From: Mycobacterium sp. 1164985.4
GTDB lineage: Bacteria > Actinomycetota > Actinomycetes > Mycobacteriales > Mycobacteriaceae
Assembly: GCF_001668575.1 (NCBI RefSeq)
Contig: NZ_LZMD01000014.1
Span: 1 to 64,000 of the forward strand
Direction: 5' to 3'
Length of the DNA: 64,000 nucleotides
The position numbers were made by a program, and so were the translations under genes. Of the stretch, positions 55,401 through 61,262 are shown piece by piece. A model generated the notes under the pieces. The model was not told where the DNA came from and ran no database searches. It saw only the letters and a list, made by a program, of their open reading frames with translations. Each line of letters opens with the position of its first letter. Within the stretch, counting starts at the first letter, position 1.

Positions 55401-58400
55401 GTCGAATGTGTCTCGCAGATAAGGGATCAACCCGCCCGAATTGATCATCGGTAGCCGACGGTGATCGATGTTGACCACAGTCGACGATGTAGAGGCCAAC
55501 TCCCCGCGGTTCGCTGCAGCATATCCGCGAGCGATCACCGACCATGTATGCGCCGATCCCGATGCTTCTCCCGCAAGATATCGCTTTTCGAGCTCGACGA
55601 ATGCGACATCCCAGTCTTCGACGTCGAACACCACGGTCGACGCCATGACTTGTTGTCCTGCGTCCAGTTCCACGAGGTTGAGCACGTCGGTGTGGAATCG
55701 TTCGCTTCGGATACGGGCCAGGACGAGGCGCTCGCCGCGGGTCGCGACGAGGGTCGAGGTGATGTCGCCGGTGCCCACCTCGGCGACTGCCCGCATGTTG
55801 GCCACGAAAGCCTCACGGCCGCGGCGCATCCCGTCGTTGACGATGCGTCTGCGGTCCTCGGCATAGATATCGGCTGCGAGCAGCTCCCCTATCGCGGTCC
55901 AGTCACGTTCGTCGAAGCGGCTCCAAAGCCGCTCGACCATCCGATAGGCGGCGTTCACAGGCCGGGGCGCGGGACGCGTCAATTCGTCGAAGCGGGCGAG
56001 TGCGTCGTCGAGGTCGGCTAGATCGAACAACTCGCTGCGATTGACGCGACCACCGTTGACAGTCGAGAGACTGACTTCCCGCCGCTCGGCTTGCAAGCCC
56101 TCGGTCGACGTTCCTCTGGCGACATACGTGACGACCGCTCCGAGGTCATTGAGCTGATGCACTGCCTCGATGTAGAGCGCGGCGTCAGGCATGTCCGCCT
56201 GGGCTGCGTTGGTGTACGACGCCATCTCACCCGGCGCGAACGCGACGCTACGCCGGTGATCGACGTTCACCCAGTTCGGTGCGAACTCGGGCAACTTGTG
56301 CGTATTCACTGCGGAGAACACGTCGACGATCACCGACCATGTGCGCGCGTACGCGGCGGCTTCGCCGGCGAGGTAACGAGATTCGAGTTCTTCGAGCGCG
56401 GCGTCCATGTCGGAGACATCAAACATGAGGCACGTTGAAGCCCGATTGGAAGCATCGGTTTCAACTATTCCGAGCACATCGTTGTGGTACGTGTCATCAC
56501 CAGTCGAGATGAGGAAGCGCCCCAATGTCAGACGCTCGCCGCGTATCGCGATCACGGTCGATGTGATGCTGGTGAAACCTACCTCGGCTACCGACTGCCA
56601 GTCGCCGATGTTGAGTGCGCGCCCGAATCGCAGACCGGCACCCATCACCGGTCGGTGATCGACGGCCGCGACGTCATCGGCCAGCACTTCCGCCATGGCA
56701 TCCCAGTCACGGGCGGCGAAGCACGTTTGGAAGCGGTCGACAGCTCGGCTTGCCATGTTCTCGAGGATGGGCACAGCAGGCCGGTTGAGTTCGTCAAAAC
56801 GTGCGAGCGCGGCGTCGAGGTCCACCTCGTCGAACAACTCGTTGCGATTGACGAGCCCCTTGTCGACGGTCGACAGGCTGACGCCCCGCCACTCAGCCTG
56901 AAAGCCCTGTGCCGAGGTCCCTTTGGCGACGTACGACACGACCGCCCCGTGCTCGTCCAGGCGATATACCGCCTCGACATGAGCTCTGAGGTCGGCCGTG
57001 CTGCTATGGGCAGCGCGGGTGTACGAACCTAGCTCGCCCGGCGCAAATGCGACCGCATGCCGGTGATCGAGAGTTATGCAGTCTGGTGTGACTGCAGGGA
57101 GCTCACCACGGCTGACAGCGGCGAACGTCTCCGATATCACCGACCACGTCTGCGCATACGCGGCTGCCTCGCCGGCGAGATAACGAGCGTCGAGTTCGCG
57201 GAAGGCGGCGTCGACGTCCTCCTCGTCGAAACAAACCGTGACAGCGATCCGATCGTCCGCGTCGATCTCGACGATGCCGAGCATCTGCGCACCGACCTCA
57301 CCGGGCGGTGTGTTGCTGTTGGTCGTCCGGACACGGCTGAGCACAAGACGCTCGCCACGAGTCGCCAAGACCGTCGACGCCACGTGTTGACCGCCGCCGA
57401 CCTCGGCCGCGGCCCGGCTATCCGCCAGTTGGACATTGCGACCGTGGCGGACACCGGCATTCACGACCCGGCGGCGATCATCGGCGATCACGTCGTCGGC
57501 CAATGTCTCCGCCATTGCAGCCCAGTCGCGTGCCCCGAAAGTTGCGCAGTAACGATCAGTTATCTCGCTTGCAGTGTTCGTAAGAACGGCCGGTTGGTTC
57601 AGTTCATCGAACCGGGCGAGCGCGGCGCCGATATCGGCTTCATCGAAAAGTTCTGACCGGTTAATCGAGTCGCCATCGACGGTCGACAATCCGATCTCTC
57701 GCCACTCTGCGGTGAATCCCTCGCGAGACGTCCCCTTGATGACGCGGGTGACCACCGCTCCTATGTCTGTGAGCCGATGCACGGCCTCGACATAGATCTG
57801 GATGTCACTTTCGAGCACGTCCCATGTTGCCTCCAAGAACGGCACCAGTTCGTTCGGCGCGAATGACGTCACCCGCCGGTGGTCGAGGTTGACCCAGTCC
57901 GGTGCCGTCGATGGCAACTCGTGACGCAGCACGGCGGCGTAAGCACCCGCGATGACCGACCATGCTTGTGCGTGAGCTGCCGCTTCGCCTGAGAGGTAAC
58001 GGCGCTCGAGCTCATCGAAGGCAGCGTCGATGTCATTGACATCGAACACAACCACCGCTGAAAATCGTCCGTCGTCGTCAACCTCTACGACCTGGAGGAG
58101 GTCGGATTGACTCGCCCCCGGATCGGGGCCCGCGGCGTGGAGATGCAGCAGGACGAGCCGCCCGCCTCGCGTTGCCATCGTGCTCATCGAGAGCTTCGCC
58201 CACAATCCGACGTCGACGACCGCGCGGACATCTTCAATCGCATGGTCACGGCCATGCCGTATCCCCGAACTAATGATCCGACGGCGATCATCCAAAAAGT
58301 AGTTCTCGGCGAACGACTCCTGCATGGCTTTCCAGTCGTCCGCCTGGAAATGCGCCAAGAATTGCTCAGCCGCTCTGCTAGCGGCGTTCTCGAGTTGCGT

Positions 58401-61262
58401 TTGCGGTCGGTTGAGACTCTCGAACCGCGCGATCGCCGCGGGAAGGTTTTCTTCATCGAAGAGCTCACATCCACTGGCCGAAGAACGGTCGAACGTCATC
58501 AGGTTGACTATCCGCCACTCAGCCGGGAATCCTTCAGCTGTTGTTCCATGAGAGACCTGCGTGAAGAGCGCTGCGTGATCGCCCAACCGATGCACTGCCT
58601 CGATGTGGCTCTGGAGATCCGGCGTGACATCCCAAATTGCAGCGACCACTGACCGGAGATCCGTGTAGTTGAGCGGCGTTCCTCGGCGGTGATCCATGGC
58701 CTGCCAATTTGGCGTCGACGCGGGCACTTCATGACGAGCCAGGCTCGCAAACACGCCCCCAACCATCGACCACGTCCGCGCATGACTGGCGGTCTCCCCC
58801 GCCATGTAACGAGCTTCGAGTTCCTCAAATGCAGCGTCGAAGTCGTCGGGATCCAGGCACACGTAACCCACGAGGCGGCCCTCGTTGTCGATCTCGACGA
58901 CATCGAGGACGTCCGCGTGAAAGTCGTCGGCGCCTGAGAATCGCGTGCGGCTAAGGGCGAGCCGCCCACCGCGTAGTGCAATGACGGTGGACGACACCGT
59001 TGTGACCCCGATGTCAGCCATCGCTTGCAAGTTAGCGATCTCATCGTCTCGACCACGTAGCAATGGCGAGCTGACGACCTGTCGTCGGTCTTCGACGAGG
59101 CTTTCATCGGTCAGTAGCACCTTCAGAGCGTCCCAGTCACGCTGCACGAAGAATGTGCGAAATCGTTCTGCCGCCTGGCTCGCGGCGTTCTTCAGTCGTG
59201 GGTTCGATTGACTCAGCCCATTGAACTCTGCCAAGGCGACATCCAGATCGGCTTCGTCGAAAATCTCGCAGCGACTGAGCAACTCACCCTTGACCGTCAG
59301 GAGGTCGATCTCCCGCCACTCCGCGTAAAACCCCTCGCGTGAAGTGCCGGTGACCGCCCTGGTCACGACGGCCCCAAGCTCAGAGATCCTGTGCACCGCT
59401 TCGGCGTAGATACTGACATCGGGCGTCTCGTCCTGATTCACGCGGATGTAAGCGCCGAGTCGACCGGCCGCGATCGGCGCGAACCGCCTCCGGTCGACGT
59501 TCACCCAGCCGGGGATGGTTGGGGCGAGTTGATTGTGGTTGAGGCCGGCATACCCTTTGGCGATCACGGACCACGTCCGTGCACAAGGGGCGGCCTCCCC
59601 CGCGACGTACCGAGTCTCCAATTCGGCGATCGCAGCTTCGAAATCGTCAATATCGAAGATGACTGCGGCGCAGATGCGGCCGTCGGCGCTGATCGCGACC
59701 AGGCTCAGATCTTCGGCGTAATAGCCTTCGGGTTGCGCACCGCCACCCGAGTACCGAGTACGCAGCAACGCCAGTCGCTCGCCTCGCGTAGCGAGGACAA
59801 CTGAGCCGATCGTTCTAGCGCCCAGCCCCGCGCCCGCCTGCATACTCGCCATGGTCGCCTCTCGACCCCGCCGAACTTCGGTGTTCACTACCCGGCGGCG
59901 GTCATCGACGGTTATGTCTTCGGCCATCAGATCGCCAGCAGCGTCCCAGTCGTGGTTCGCGAAATACCCTTGCATGCGTTGGTGCGCGCGACTCGCCGCA
60001 TTCTCCACTCGGGTTGGCGGAGAACTGAGTTGGTCAAACCGCGCGAGGGCAGCATCGACGTCCGTTTCGTCGAAGAGCTCGTACCGCTGGAGCTGGTGAC
60101 CATCGATCAGCAAGATGTTGATCACTCGCCACTCGGCCTCGAACCCCTCTCGAGCGACTCCGTGAGAACGATGGGCGATGACGGCTCCGCGTTCGCTGAG
60201 CCGATGCACCACCTCGATGTACGTGGTCAGATTTGGCGTGAACTCCCTCTGGGTGAGGGTGGCGCGTGTGAGGTCGCCCGGCGCATACCGTGTGAGCCGG
60301 CGGTGGTCGGTGCTGGGGCAGTTCACCGCGCTGAAGTCGTTGCGGTTGAAAGCGGCAGTGAGCTCTGTGACTGTCGACCAGGTCTGAGCATGAGGCTCCG
60401 CCTCGCCTGCCGAATACCGTGCGTCGAGTTCCGTTATCGCAGCGGCGAGGTCATCAGCATCAAATACGACTATCGCGAGAATGCGTTCGTGGGCGTCGAC
60501 TTCGACGACACGTAGCATTTCGGTGCGAAATCCGTCGGGCCGAGTGTCCTGCCCAAGAAACAGTGCGCGAAGGAGCGCAAGACGTTCTCCCCGAACAGCA
60601 AGTACCTGTGTAGTGACACTTTCGGTGCCCAGGTCGCCGATCGTCTGCGATTCGGCGAGCAACTTCGCGCGCCCGCGAAATTCGGTGTGGAGTCCTCTGC
60701 GCCGGTCTTCGATGCGAACGTCTTCGGCTATCAAGGAACTACACTGTTCCCACTGCTTGCGGGCGCATACTGCATTGAATCGATCATCGGCTCGACTAGC
60801 GGCGTTCTGGAGCGGCATCCGTTCGTAATCGGCCCCAGCGCGGGCATGTATGGTGTCCAACTCCGCGATCGCAGCGTCAAGATCGTCGGCGTCGAACCAC
60901 ACCTGCAGCGAGACCCGGCCGGAGTCGTCGATTCCGTAGATCTGGAGGAATTCGTCCTGCGGCGCACCGGGACTCACGTCTGTGCTGCCCACCAACAATC
61001 GGGAAAGCGCCAAGCGTTCGCCTCGAACCGCGATGACCGATTGAGTGACCCGAACGTTGCCGCTCGCCTCGAAGATGCGCCTGCTGTGGTGCACCCAGTC
61101 GCCGCCCGGCAAATCGTCCAGGGTGAAGCCAACAATTCGTCGTCGACTCTCGACCGCAGTGCCCGGGACAAAGAGGCTCTCAAACTCGTCCCACGCCTTC
61201 CGCTGGATTGCGCTGACTACCCGCTGTCCCACTTCGACGCACTCATTGGTCAATTCGGCAGC
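49497..61262 (-). repeat. Tandem protein-coding repeat array, period ~806 bp (269 aa), 14 units plus a leading half-unit
   Basis: Unit boundaries (each near an NxA[ST]R-type junction) lie at about 60806, 60000, 59188, 58388, 57575, 56758, 55953, 55160, 54345, 53532, 52722, 51932, 51122 and 50310, and the last unit ends at 49497. Spacings run 790-817 bp. Units 1-10 carry RDWDAM...DDRR-VV; units 11-14 carry AFNRRDL...DDRRKGL. The repeats have diverged at the DNA level, so this is an old duplication and not a fresh copy-number artefact. Confidence 0.85.

Noticed and set aside
49497..61262. Repeat array as a pure assembly artefact
   Set aside because: Units differ substantially in sequence, keep one frame over 11.7 kb and form two subfamilies, which collapsed or expanded identical copies would not do. 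Exact unit number still needs long reads.
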